19,187 nt of DNA from Candidatus Margulisiibacteriota bacterium (lineage in GTDB: Bacteria; Margulisbacteria; Marinamargulisbacteria; DT-59). The position numbers and the translations under genes were made by a program. Shown here in pieces: positions 5,124 through 13,698 of the stretch. Numbering within the stretch: position 1 is the stretch's first letter; each line of letters starts with the position of its first letter. Under the pieces are notes generated by a model. That model had not been told where the DNA came from. It did not search any database and was given only the letters and a program-made list of their open reading frames with translations. The stretch spans positions 1 through 19,187 of the forward strand of contig JABSQL010000016.1 in the NCBI GenBank assembly GCA_013215865.1, in the 5' to 3' direction.

Positions 5124-7442
5124 CTATTCATATTCTTCATCAACCCTTGTATGCCAATCTGAATTGCGGGAAACCCTGGAGCTTGCTAGTAAAAAATGCA
5201 TTGCATCTGGATCCACTACAGGTGTAAGGGACTGATTTGTTGTGATGAGTTGCGTATCTAAAACAACTGATTTCAATTGGATACTGCCTGAATCTTGTGG
5301 GGCGAACTCCCAAAGGATGTCATTCTTGCTTCTGGCAGCGATATGGTCCGGAGAAACAAGAATAGGCACCGCTTGTGTCGAAGTACGTGCCGCAATATCT
5401 AGATAACCTCCTTGTTTGTTTTCCAAAAGAAACCCGACAATATTCTCACTGTTTCTGGCATATGTTGGGATTATCTTCCACAACAAATCATCTGCAGAAT
5501 AGCCTCGTACACTTGGGGAATCTGTGGTTGATATTGCGAAATATAGATCAGGGGAGCTAGGGTTAACTTTACCCCGTGATCTATATACATCCAATGCCTT
5601 TGTAAACCCATTATTAGAGAATTTGAAGTAATGTTTAGAATCTGAACGTGTATCTGAACAATATAAAACAATATTCGATATGTTTTTATTAGCAAAACAT
5701 TTGGCCACAATTAATTTGCCTATTCTACCTTGTTTCTTTAACGCGAATCCGACCTCGACGAGCTTTGAATTTGGGACAGATTGAATTCTAGCTCTAGCAG
5801 CCTGAAAATTTCTGCCATTTTGACTGCTTTCTATCACCATTTCTGCAAATTCTGTAGCCTGGCTCTCTTCAGCCTGTACAGGACGTCGTTGAATCAATCG
5901 TGGACTCCCAGGCCTTCCCATTCCCAAATCCATCATTCCCCCTAACAGCGCTAACAACGGATCCTCTCTCGACATAGGATTTCCGAATGGATCTCCACCT
6001 CCTCTTCCAAATAATGCAAGAGGATCTCCTCTTCTTGGAGCTGGTCTTTGGACAGGCGGGGGCATCATACCTCCCCTAGGATTTGTTCTTTGCTGGGGGC
6101 GGGAATCTTGCATGTCAGCTATTTTGTCTTTGATGGATTTTAATACCATATCTGCTGAAAACCCTCTGATCGCCACATGGACCACTTTTTTATCTTTAAT
6201 CAGAACAATGCGTGGAAAGCCAATCCGCCGTCCTGCACCGGATTCTTTAAAGAGTTTCGTAACAAGCGGTTGCATAGTACCTGACCTTAAAGTTGAACTT
6301 CTATCTTGGTAAAAAGAGATATCCGTAATACCCCTAGATTTTATATCAAGAATTCCTAATGCTTCTAATTTGTCACAAGGTGGACATTCTCCATGCCGTG
6401 CTTGTATAAACACCACGACAGGTTTGCTTGTTGATTCTTCTTGGAGTTCTTGTAGAGTAGGCGGAAGTGTTTTTATGGATGCTTCATCATTAGACTCTGC
6501 ATCTAGTGCATCCAGAACAGCATCTGCATTTGATAAATCTGTAACGTTTATAGCAGATACCTTATCTTTACGAATCAGAATCACATAGGGAAACTTGGGA
6601 CGTCTCCCTACTTTTGATTCACCAATGAGTTGAGCAACATTCGTTTTATATCCGCGAGAATGTTGATCTGATGTTCTGTCCTGATAAAATGACGTGCCAA
6701 ATATACATGCCTCTCTAAGCTCAGCAATAGCCCCCGATTCTAAGGCATCACATTTAGTACACTGTCCTGGTTTGTACTGTAAAAAGATGACAATATCACT
6801 TTCCCAGGACTCTTTTTTTAACTTAGGTATATCTGCAGGCAACTGTTTCACTTCGAACTTCATTTCTTGTGCCTCTAGAGCATCGGCTACCCCCCGTTGA
6901 ACACCTCTTTCTATCATACCCCCCAAACTCTCTCGAAATTTCGTCATGCTCGATTGCATCACCGCTTCAAGGCGAATTTGCATCGTTTCTCCGAACTCTT
7001 TTGCCTGGATTTTAAGCATTTTTTCACAGGCCTTTGTGATGGCGTCTTTTTCTATATTTGATCTAGAAACCAAGGCCTTAATTTGTTTAGCATGCTCTTG
7101 CATCTCTTGAATTAGTTTCTGATCACCTACCTGAGATAAATCCTTAAATAATGATAAATCCATTTCCAATAACTTCATGGGCTCGGCGGCAACAATCTTT
7201 AATTTGTCTAACATCTCGGCCCTATTTCTATCCTGTAACAATTTTTCAGTATCTATGCTCTCTAATAACATCATGGATCGTTCTACATACTTCTCTAACA
7301 TCCTGCTCACTTCGGGTGGTAAGTTGTTAGCTCCCACCGGTCTCATCATACCCCCTCGGTTATAAGATCCGACGGATCGATTTTGATTGGGCCGCCTTCC
7401 ATTTCCTCCTGAACCACTTGAAACTCTTTGTATACCGTACAT
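5124..7442 (-). CDS. 772-residue protein with two thioredoxin-like domains and GGMM motifs
   Basis: Start at ATG 7442 with a strong AAGGAGGAG about 10 bases upstream. Layout: N-terminal tag MYGIQRV...N-R-G-G-M-M-R-P (GGMM 30-33); helical/coiled region 40-200; thioredoxin-like domain 1 at about 213-315 with CTKC (C228, C231) and a probable cis-Pro in K-F-P285; domain 2 at about 335-440 with CPPC (C353, C356) and G-F-P410; a Pro/Gly/Arg-rich linker with two more GGMM motifs (457-460, 501-504); and a C-terminal region 525-772 with two similar W-containing segments (LLW at 653-655, ILW at 709-711), perhaps a beta-trefoil or beta-propeller-like fold. No signal peptide. Tandem CxxC domains suggest thiol-disulfide exchange, possibly outside the bacterium. 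Its first 190 residues are nearly duplicated in the next upstream gene. Confidence 0.75.
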   Translation of the reverse strand: MYGIQRVSSGSGGNGRRPNQNRSVGSYNRGGMMRPVGANNLPPEVSRMLEKYVERSMMLLESIDTEKLLQDRNRAEMLDKLKIVAAEPMKLLEMDLSLFKDLSQVGDQKLIQEMQEHAKQIKALVSRSNIEKDAITKACEKMLKIQAKEFGETMQIRLEAVMQSSMTKFRESLGGMIERGVQRGVADALEAQEMKFEVKQLPADIPKLKKESWESDIVIFLQYKPGQCTKCDALESGAIAELREACIFGTSFYQDRTSDQHSRGYKTNVAQLIGESKVGRRPKFPYVILIRKDKVSAINVTDLSNADAVLDALDAESNDEASIKTLPPTLQELQEESTSKPVVVFIQARHGECPPCDKLEALGILDIKSRGITDISFYQDRSSTLRSGTMQPLVTKLFKESGAGRRIGFPRIVLIKDKKVVHVAIRGFSADMVLKSIKDKIADMQDSRPQQRTNPRGGMMPPPVQRPAPRRGDPLALFGRGGGDPFGNPMSREDPLLALLGGMMDLGMGRPGSPRLIQRRPVQAEESQATEFAEMVIESSQNGRNFQAARARIQSVPNSKLVEVGFALKKQGRIGKLIVAKCFANKNISNIVLYCSDTRSDSKHYFKFSNNGFTKALDVYRSRGKVNPSSPDLYFAISTTDSPSVRGYSADDLLWKIIPTYARNSENIVGFLLENKQGGYLDIAARTSTQAVPILVSPDHIAARSKNDILWEFAPQDSGSIQLKSVVLDTQLITTNQSLTPVVDPDAMHFLLASSRVSRNSDWHTRVDEEYE
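6874..7442 (-). repeat. Direct repeat copy A (partner 7827-8395)
   Basis: This 569-base block encoding the N-terminal 190 residues of the thioredoxin-domain protein recurs at 7827-8395, offset exactly 953 bases with no net insertion or deletion. Differences are scattered substitutions, consistent with a recent tandem duplication. Confidence 0.9.
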
Positions 7443-7498
7443 GATGTATTAACTCCTCCTTAAATTAAAATATTTTGCGTTTACACTTTTCAAATCAA

Positions 7499-8395
7499 TT
7501 ATCTATTGTTTATTTGTCCTTTTTGGTGTCTACTTTCTACAGGTGGTTGTATGTTAAAAGAGGTTCTGGAATGGCGGTCTTGGTTTTTTTCTGCAACCAG
7601 GATTCTAAAATACGCAACAAGATCTTCATAATTGGGTTCATCACCGTAATACTCTTTAAATTTATCTTCACTAAACCCATCTTGCAAATCGCATTTTACA
7701 AAATCCGCCTGCCCCCCCAATTTTGATTCCAACTTTGACTTGGATATAGGAGATACAGAGGGTGGGGTTTTGGTGAGGCTTCTATGTGTAATTCCCCGAG
7801 ATTTTAGATCATTAATGCCTAACGCTTCTAGAGCCGCGGCTATCCCCTGTTGAATACCCCTTTCTATCATACCCTCCAAACTCTCTTGAAATTTCATCAT
7901 GTTGGATTGCATGACCGCTTCCAGGCGAATTTGCATCGTTTCTCCGAACTCTTTTGCCTGGATTTTAAGCATCTTTTCACAGGCCTTTGTGATGGCGTCT
8001 TTTTCTATATTTGATCTAGAAACCAAGTCCTTAATTTGTTTAGCATGCTCTTGCATCTCTTGAATTAGTTTCTGATCACCTACCGGAGATAAATCCTTAA
8101 ATAATGACAAATCCATATCCAATAACTTCATGGGCTCGGCGGCAATAATCTTTAATGTGTCTAACATCTCCTCCCCATTTCTATCCTGTAACAATCTTTC
8201 AGTATCTATGCTCTCTATTAACATCAAGGATCGATCTACATATTTCTCTAATATCCTATTCACTTCGGGTGGTAAGTTGTTAGCCCCCACCGGCCTCATC
8301 ATACCCCCTCGGTTATAAGATCCGACGGATCGATTTTGATTGGGCCGCCTTCCATTCCCTCCTGAACCACTTGAAATGCCTGAAATCCCATTCAT
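7499..8395 (-). CDS. Mosaic GGMM/YG-PNY protein assembled from two neighbouring genes
   Basis: A 298-residue protein with three visible sources. Residues 1-190 match the first 190 residues of the thioredoxin-domain protein (about 25 differences by my count), including G-G-M-M-R-P at 30-35. Residues about 189-204 (A-L-G-I-N-D-L-K-S-R-G-I-T) match a piece just after that protein's CPPC motif. Residues about 208-288 match residues 80-160 of the 643-residue coiled-coil protein, including the YG-PNY module (Y250-G-D-E-P-N-Y256). The thioredoxin CxxC sites are absent, so it cannot be an oxidoreductase. It begins 6 bases after the upstream stop and has only a weak ribosome binding site, so it probably depends on translational coupling. 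It may act as an adapter; equally it may be a decaying recombinant. Confidence 0.7.
   Translation of the reverse strand: MNGISGISSGSGGNGRRPNQNRSVGSYNRGGMMRPVGANNLPPEVNRILEKYVDRSLMLIESIDTERLLQDRNGEEMLDTLKIIAAEPMKLLDMDLSLFKDLSPVGDQKLIQEMQEHAKQIKDLVSRSNIEKDAITKACEKMLKIQAKEFGETMQIRLEAVMQSNMMKFQESLEGMIERGIQQGIAAALEALGINDLKSRGITHRSLTKTPPSVSPISKSKLESKLGGQADFVKCDLQDGFSEDKFKEYYGDEPNYEDLVAYFRILVAEKNQDRHSRTSFNIQPPVESRHQKGQINNR
7531..7770 (-). repeat. Module repeat copy in mosaic gene (partner 11231-11470)
   Basis: About 240 bases encoding the YG-PNY module and flanks match 11231-11470 at a constant 3700-base offset without net indel. They share runs such as TACAGGTGGTTGTATGTTA at both places. Confidence 0.9.
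7827..8395 (-). repeat. Direct repeat copy B (partner 6874-7442)
   Basis: Second copy of the 569-base duplication, forming the 5' two thirds of the mosaic gene. Both copies begin at their start codons; outside this block the flanks differ. Confidence 0.9.
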
Positions 8396-8401
8396 GATAT
8401 G

Positions 8402-9778
8402 TTAACTCTCATATCGCACTGTAAAGGTAAGGGGCGCCACATTAAAATCAACCTCCAATTTCCAATGATCAACTTCCATATATGTACTTTTGTCTGAAGC
8501 AAGGCACATAGACGGAAGACCTTCAATTTCTTGTGTATCAATGTCCATCGTTATAAATCCGTATGGTGCCGAAATCTCTGCTGAAAAAATGATTTCTCCC
8601 TGTTCTTCACGACCATAAATTTTCAAGGTAGGCTCTGACCCAGGAATGAGTTTTCCTTCGCAGCACTTTTTCTCTACATAAAGCGCGCCTCGATCTTGTC
8701 CCCTTTGACCCAAGTCTGGAGAGGGCATCTGTTGGCGATGGATTTCTTCTGCAAAAGCGAATTCTTGTTCTACAGCATGTTGGGCGTCAAGATATTCGGC
8801 ACGACGCCGGTTTTTTGCTTCTTCAAACTTTTTAGCACGCTGCTTCAAAATACCGTCATATAATTGATCAATCATTTCTAATTGAGCATCTGTATCTACG
8901 TTTACGTGATCCATACCCATACGCAACTGCTCTTGCTTTTCTTGAGTATTTTCTCTGAGTGCTTGTTTCTCACGTTCCTGTTGAGCAAGGGAATTTTTGA
9001 TCGACGCCATCCTCATCGCAATCTTTCTTCTTGTTCGATCTAGTAACTTTTTCTCTTTTTTATCCAAGGCTTCCAATTCTGCATCTATTTTGGCTGTTTC
9101 TGCCATGTATCGGTCATTTTCATCGTCTATTACATCGGCATGTTTCATTTCAATTTCAGTGTGTCTATTTTCCCTCAATATGCCATAGTCTATGGATGGA
9201 ATAACGGTTCTTTTTCCTACCAAGCGTAATTTTTCTTGCTTTACTTTATGTTGCAACTCATGTTTATTTTTTTTGAGTTTAGCAATGTTATTCTGGAGAC
9301 GTATAACCGTTATAAGAGTATTGAACATTTTTCTAACCTTTTGTTCTTTAAGAATATCTTTTCTGAAACCAAATAGTCCTCTTTTTTCAAAACTCTCTTC
9401 GAATGGTTTGCTTTCCAAGAATATCTTACACCAGCGGGGACAATTAAATTCAATATTCATACTATCCCCATTCAATTGATATTCTAATGATTTTAATTCA
9501 ATAAGCTGTGACTCTAGATCCAACGGTCCAGATATAATTTGTGTCAACTGAACCTCAATATCCTGTAGACCTTGTTCAGCCATTTCTAAATCGAATTCAA
9601 GAGTGCTGATTCCTTTGTCTTGAATATGATCATCTTGTTGATACTGTATATACAGATCACCTTGCGTAAAAACAGAAGGTGTCAATGTTCTGAACGCCTC
9701 TTTAACATCAGACTTCTCGAGAGAAGCGTTGTTTGTTTGTTTTCTATGAGCACTGGGTACACTTGTTATTTTTCGCAT
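8402..9778 (-). CDS. 458-residue coiled-coil protein with C-terminal beta-rich domain
   Basis: No known enzyme motif. Seen: an N-terminal polar stretch, helical segments to about residue 130, a Trp/Cys-containing patch (C-P-R-W-C around 113-117), long heptad-like coiled coil about residues 150-350 rich in Glu, Lys, Arg and Gln, then a C-terminal region (about 370-458) with alternating hydrophobic residues and little helix character, ending T-F-T-V-R-Y-E-S, likely a beta-sandwich. It lacks the GGMM motif and the YG-PNY module of its neighbours. Its start is 4 bases after the preceding stop and its end is 6 bases before the next start, so it is tightly embedded in the cluster. No signal peptide. 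A structural or scaffold role is inferred. Confidence 0.7.
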   Translation of the reverse strand: MRKITSVPSAHRKQTNNASLEKSDVKEAFRTLTPSVFTQGDLYIQYQQDDHIQDKGISTLEFDLEMAEQGLQDIEVQLTQIISGPLDLESQLIELKSLEYQLNGDSMNIEFNCPRWCKIFLESKPFEESFEKRGLFGFRKDILKEQKVRKMFNTLITVIRLQNNIAKLKKNKHELQHKVKQEKLRLVGKRTVIPSIDYGILRENRHTEIEMKHADVIDDENDRYMAETAKIDAELEALDKKEKKLLDRTRRKIAMRMASIKNSLAQQEREKQALRENTQEKQEQLRMGMDHVNVDTDAQLEMIDQLYDGILKQRAKKFEEAKNRRRAEYLDAQHAVEQEFAFAEEIHRQQMPSPDLGQRGQDRGALYVEKKCCEGKLIPGSEPTLKIYGREEQGEIIFSAEISAPYGFITMDIDTQEIEGLPSMCLASDKSTYMEVDHWKLEVDFNVAPLTFTVRYES

Positions 9779-9782
9779 GTTC

Positions 9783-11714
9783 TTAATATGTTCTAAGTGA
9801 GTATCTAAAAATACCAGGGTTCACCCTTTTATTTCTATGATCAATTTTAGGCTTCACATCATCTTTAATACTGGCATCAAAACTTTTGCCACCTGACCGT
9901 GCATTGGCAATGCCTTCATTGTATTTTGCAACTTTCCCTTCATATACACGCATTTCATCCCGATACTGCACTGAGAGCATTTTACGTTCTTCATCCGCAT
10001 CAGCGGCCCTTGATTGTGCTTCTCTTTCAGTTCGTGCAAGTGCCATTTCTTCTTTTCGTACGGCTATTTTTCCCTTTCTTTCCAGTTCACGAATATTGGC
10101 ATCTGATTCCGTTTTTTCCGCCGCCATTTTATGATCAATGACCTTCATTTTAGATATATGGTCTCTTTCTGCTTTTGTACGATCGACCTGTTGATCCAGC
10201 CTGGACATTTCAATTTTAAACTCACCCTCTCTATCTTTGGCTTGTTGAGAGAGCTCTTCTAGTCGAGATTTAAGGCGTATGCTTTCTCCACGAAGGTCAA
10301 TATCTAATTTTTTCCCCTTCTCATCCAATCGTAGTTGGGCCTGCTCTTTTTCGTTTTGTAATGTGGCTTCTTCTCTTTTGATTTCCATTTCTTGCTTTCT
10401 GGCCAGTTTATTCATTTCAGTCGCAGCCGTTTCGGCAAGCTCATGTAATTTTATTTTTGATTCTTTTTCATAATTCGCAGATCTCATTTCTAACCGTCTT
10501 TTTTCTTGGTCTAGTATGACTTCAGTCTTTCCTTTTAATTCACTGATTCTCATATCTGACCGCTTTTGTTCTCGGACAACCATTTGGTCCAAAGATTTTT
10601 CAAAATTGTCTCTGCTGGATTTAATGATGGCCAATGAGTTGTCAACTTCCGACTTGCTGGCTTTTAACAGTTCATCATTTCTACTTCTGATGACGCCTAA
10701 ATCCACATCGGTAATATTTTTCATTAAATTGTGTGCCGCATCCCCTTTGGTTTGTAATTCTTCCGCAGATGCCCCCTTACTGTAGTCATTTAGAAATTGA
10801 GCAAATAAAGCATCTCCCCTTTTTTGGGAAGTTTCTAATACGGCCCTGTATTCTTGCTTTTGATTCTGAATCACTTGGATGATGCCCTTACCTCTTTCAA
10901 ATTGGTTTTTGACAAGGTCATCTGCCCCCTGTTTTGATTGGACAATTGTGGACAATACAGAGCCAGAGTCATATTCTTTTCTTACTTGTGGCGTACGAGA
11001 AGTTACTTTGGCCACTGCTCTACTTGTTGGGCTTTTTGAGGGTTCCTCGGGTGCAGCATTGTCTGGTTTCGTATATTGGTAAGACGTTCTAGACGCTAAT
11101 TCTGGGGGTTTCTCTTCAGTTGGATCTTGAAAATCTGATTCAGGCTCTTGAGGAGAAGGCACTGCACTGAAAGAAGATGGCTTGTCCCCTGGATTCACGG
11201 GTGCCATCATTCCGCCTTTAGGTTTGTTGCTACTCTCTACAGGTGGTTGTATGTTAAGAGAAGTCCTTGTATGGCTGTCTTGGTTTTTTTCTGCAACCAG
11301 AATTTTAAAATATGCTAAGAGATCTTCATAATTTTCTTCTTCCTCGTAATAGTCCTTAAATTTATCTTCACTAAACCCATCTTGAAAATCGCGTTTTACA
11401 ATATCCGCCATCCCCCCCAATTTTGATTCCAAGTCAGACTTGGACACGGGAGATGCAGAGGGTGGGGTTTCCTTTGCAGGACCTCCATCTGGCATGTCCT
11501 CACCCATGGATAGGGCAAGCTCACAATCTTCAAAATATTTTTTAATCGTATTATAATTGGGTCTGGTCCCATAAATAGTTTTTATATCAGCTTCACTTTT
11601 GTTGGCTTTGGCAAACCCCCAAATATTTTCTTTTAGACTTTGATCTAACGCCCCGTTTAGTTGACTACCCTGAGAATGTCTTTGACCTTGACTGACACCA
11701 TTGACTCCATTCAT
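9783..11714 (-). CDS. 643-residue coiled-coil protein with two YG-PNY modules and a GGMM motif
   Basis: ATG 11714 follows AAGGAGC at good spacing. N-terminal tag MNGVNGV, then module copy 1 (about 25-64, with Y48-G-T-R-P-N-Y54), module copy 2 (about 95-143; D-G-F-S-E, then a diverged Y-Y-E-E-E-E-N-Y at 122-129), K-G-G-M-M-A-P at 166-172, a Pro/Ser-rich linker to about 245, and then an uninterrupted charged coiled coil from about 255 to 610, very rich in Glu, Lys, Arg, Met and Ala, ending in a basic tail (R-N-K-R-V-N-P). No membrane segment or signal peptide. Residues 80-160 recur in the mosaic gene downstream. A filament-forming or scaffold protein carrying docking modules is the simplest reading; no family is recognised. 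Confidence 0.75.
   Translation of the reverse strand: MNGVNGVSQGQRHSQGSQLNGALDQSLKENIWGFAKANKSEADIKTIYGTRPNYNTIKKYFEDCELALSMGEDMPDGGPAKETPPSASPVSKSDLESKLGGMADIVKRDFQDGFSEDKFKDYYEEEENYEDLLAYFKILVAEKNQDSHTRTSLNIQPPVESSNKPKGGMMAPVNPGDKPSSFSAVPSPQEPESDFQDPTEEKPPELASRTSYQYTKPDNAAPEEPSKSPTSRAVAKVTSRTPQVRKEYDSGSVLSTIVQSKQGADDLVKNQFERGKGIIQVIQNQKQEYRAVLETSQKRGDALFAQFLNDYSKGASAEELQTKGDAAHNLMKNITDVDLGVIRSRNDELLKASKSEVDNSLAIIKSSRDNFEKSLDQMVVREQKRSDMRISELKGKTEVILDQEKRRLEMRSANYEKESKIKLHELAETAATEMNKLARKQEMEIKREEATLQNEKEQAQLRLDEKGKKLDIDLRGESIRLKSRLEELSQQAKDREGEFKIEMSRLDQQVDRTKAERDHISKMKVIDHKMAAEKTESDANIRELERKGKIAVRKEEMALARTEREAQSRAADADEERKMLSVQYRDEMRVYEGKVAKYNEGIANARSGGKSFDASIKDDVKPKIDHRNKRVNPGIFRYSLRTY
11231..11470 (-). 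repeat. Module repeat copy in 643-residue protein gene (partner 7531-7770)
   Basis: Encodes module copy 2 and flanks of the long coiled-coil protein; see the partner at 7531-7770. The resemblance ends just before the codons for the GGMM motif here. Confidence 0.9.
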
Positions 11715-11758
11715 GTTTTACGCTCCTTTTTATTTTAAATTTTTCTGTTAACGTTATT

Positions 11759-12700
11759 TTAAAAGATGGTTCCAAATAGTCTTGAGAAAAATCCGCCTTC
11801 ATTCTTTTTCGCCACTGCCTTTGCGGCTTCTTTATCTGCATCTGCTTTATCTTTTCCAATGGCGATAGCTGCCTTTGATTTATCTTTTGCAATCACGATA
11901 CTGGCATCTATTTTTTTTAATTCGAGTTCTTTTTCTTGTTTAAGTGTCTCTATTTTCAAACGTTGTTCACTAGCCAAACCCTCTCTTTTAAGGACTTGCT
12001 CACTTCTTTGAATTTCTGCATTTAAATTGTGTTGCCTGTCCTGAAGGTCCCGAGTATGTGTGGCATTCTCAGCATCTAAATCTCGCCTAAATGCAGACTC
12101 AATTTTTGCTAGTTCATGATTTTCTTCTTCAATTTGTAATGAAAGCAAAGCAGATTTTTCTTTAATTTGGTTTTGTACAACCTTGTCTTCTATATCCAGT
12201 TGTTTATCAAGAATATCCAGCTCTTCGAGTCGCCCCTTAGCATAGGCCGTAAATTTGCTCACCATGACGCTTGTAAATGCTTCTTCGTTTTGACTAATTA
12301 AGTCTATGGCTCTTCCAATGAGTTCGAATTGTTGCTTTGTTGTTGTATAGGCAAGCTCCACAGGCGCTTTGACAAGGCTTACAATGAAATCTGGAACATT
12401 GGCACCCTTGCTCAAGTCATATTTTTCTTTGAATGCTTTTGGGTTTCGCTGATATTCTTGAAGGGTTTGAGTAAGCCTAAGGTCAGAAAGGTTCTGTTTT
12501 TCTTCGAAATTGTCCAGTTGATTTTTGATTCGGCCTTTGATGAAGCTAAATTGTTTTTGGATATCGCCTGTGGTGCTGACTTCATTTTTTAAGTCCATTA
12601 ATGCTTGACTGGGTCTTGAACCTGCTGTTGTTGCACGCGGCTGCATCATTCCCCCTCGAACGGGTTGACTAGAATATTGTGTTCTTTGTACACCTTGCAT
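11759..12700 (-). CDS. Coiled-coil GGMM protein with hydrophobic C-terminal tail
   Basis: I place the start at ATG 12700, not at the GTG six codons upstream (12718), because GGAGGA (12711-12716) lies 10 bases before this ATG and overlaps the GTG, and because it gives the N-terminus MQGVQRT that matches its neighbours. The protein is 313 residues: GGMM at 16-19, a helical region, then coiled coil from about 150 to 290 containing N-Q-I-K-E-K-S-A and E-Q-V-L-K-R-E-G-L. It ends in a short amphipathic stretch G-G-F-F-S-R-L-F-G-T-I-F that could insert in a membrane. It is a diverged paralogue of the protein encoded just upstream (12748-13686). No signal peptide or enzyme motif. Confidence 0.75.
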   Translation of the reverse strand: MQGVQRTQYSSQPVRGGMMQPRATTAGSRPSQALMDLKNEVSTTGDIQKQFSFIKGRIKNQLDNFEEKQNLSDLRLTQTLQEYQRNPKAFKEKYDLSKGANVPDFIVSLVKAPVELAYTTTKQQFELIGRAIDLISQNEEAFTSVMVSKFTAYAKGRLEELDILDKQLDIEDKVVQNQIKEKSALLSLQIEEENHELAKIESAFRRDLDAENATHTRDLQDRQHNLNAEIQRSEQVLKREGLASEQRLKIETLKQEKELELKKIDASIVIAKDKSKAAIAIGKDKADADKEAAKAVAKKNEGGFFSRLFGTIF

Positions 12701-12747
12701 AATATTTGTTTCCTCCACTTAAAAATTTATAACAGAAAGGCCTTAGT

Positions 12748-13686
12748 TTAGTCTTTTGCGATATCTCCCAGTCCACCTCCTATTTTGCTGCCTATGACGC
12801 CCACAATGGCTTTTAATTTCTCTGTTTGGGCATTGGTGCTATTAATTTCCACGTCTCTTCGGGCCTGTGTTCTCTCTACTTCTAGGGTTGTATCAGATTT
12901 TTTCACTTCTATCGCTAAATCTGCATCAATTTTCCTGATCTGCGTTTCTTTTTCTGTTTTTATTTTTAGAATTTTTTCTCGATGCTCATTGGTAAGGCCA
13001 TCACGTTTTAAAACCTGTTCTTGTTTTTTTATAAAAGACTCTAATTCTTGTTTATTGGTTTCCAGTGTTTGTTCATGCTCTGTTTTACTTCGGGTCATAT
13101 CCAAGGCAAACTGACGTTCAACAACGTCCATTTGGTGGACTTCATATTCTATTTGCATTTTCAATATGGCTGACTTTTCTTTTACTTGATTCATTGCTGC
13201 TGTATGTTCAAGGTCAATCTCTTTTTCAATGGCATCTAACTCCATCAATCTCATGTCAGTTAACGTCTTAAATTTGTTAAAAATATCGGCTGTACACGCA
13301 TTTTCATTCTTCACCAATTGGTCTCTGACACTTTCAATTAATTTCAGTTCCATATCAGCCGCTTCCTTTGCAATATGAATCGTACCAATGGTGATACTTC
13401 TATAAAAAGATTCAAAATCACTTATACTTGCCAATCCAAATTTCCGGGTTAATTCTGCGGGATTTCTTGTGAATTCTGCCATTCCCTCGGCATATTTTTG
13501 CTGGGCTTCTTCGCTCCTCCGATGAAAACTTTTGACGATTTCCATTATATTTTTGTTGACCCCATCCAAATATTTTCGAAGCATCCCCGGTTTTAGCAAC
13601 AGCCCCTTCGCTTGATCGATATGTCTTGGCTGTCTGGGAGCCATCATTCCCCCTCTCATTACTTGTGTTTTGCCTATGCCTTGCAT
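12748..13686 (-). CDS. Coiled-coil GGMM protein, paralogue of its neighbour
   Basis: ATG 13686 follows AAGGAGGA with 5-base spacing. The 312-residue product starts MQGIGKTQVM and has R-G-G-M-M-A-P at 11-17. Helical region to about residue 140, then coiled coil to about 285. Blocks such as N-Q-V-K-E-K-S-A-I-L and E-Q-V-L-K-R-D-G-L align in order with the protein downstream (11 of 15 identical across the first block extended), so the two arose by duplication and diverged. The end is Gly-rich and hydrophobic (V-I-G-S-K-I-G-G-G-L-G). It lies 12 bases after the OTU gene and 47 bases before its paralogue. No known family; a partner in an oligomeric or membrane-associated assembly is inferred. Confidence 0.75.
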   Translation of the reverse strand: MQGIGKTQVMRGGMMAPRQPRHIDQAKGLLLKPGMLRKYLDGVNKNIMEIVKSFHRRSEEAQQKYAEGMAEFTRNPAELTRKFGLASISDFESFYRSITIGTIHIAKEAADMELKLIESVRDQLVKNENACTADIFNKFKTLTDMRLMELDAIEKEIDLEHTAAMNQVKEKSAILKMQIEYEVHQMDVVERQFALDMTRSKTEHEQTLETNKQELESFIKKQEQVLKRDGLTNEHREKILKIKTEKETQIRKIDADLAIEVKKSDTTLEVERTQARRDVEINSTNAQTEKLKAIVGVIGSKIGGGLGDIAKD

Positions 13687-13698
13687 GTATTCCTCCTT

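Noticed and set aside
9854..11082. Several plus- and minus-strand open frames of 60-95 codons antisense or out of frame to the 643-residue coiled-coil gene
   Set aside because: They are explained by the skewed Lys/Glu-rich codons of the coiled coil; none has a ribosome binding site or protein-like composition.
12701..12718. GTG start giving six extra residues to the coiled-coil protein
   Set aside because: The GTG overlaps the GGAGGA ribosome binding site of ATG 12700, and the shorter N-terminus matches the MQG-[IV] starts of its neighbours.
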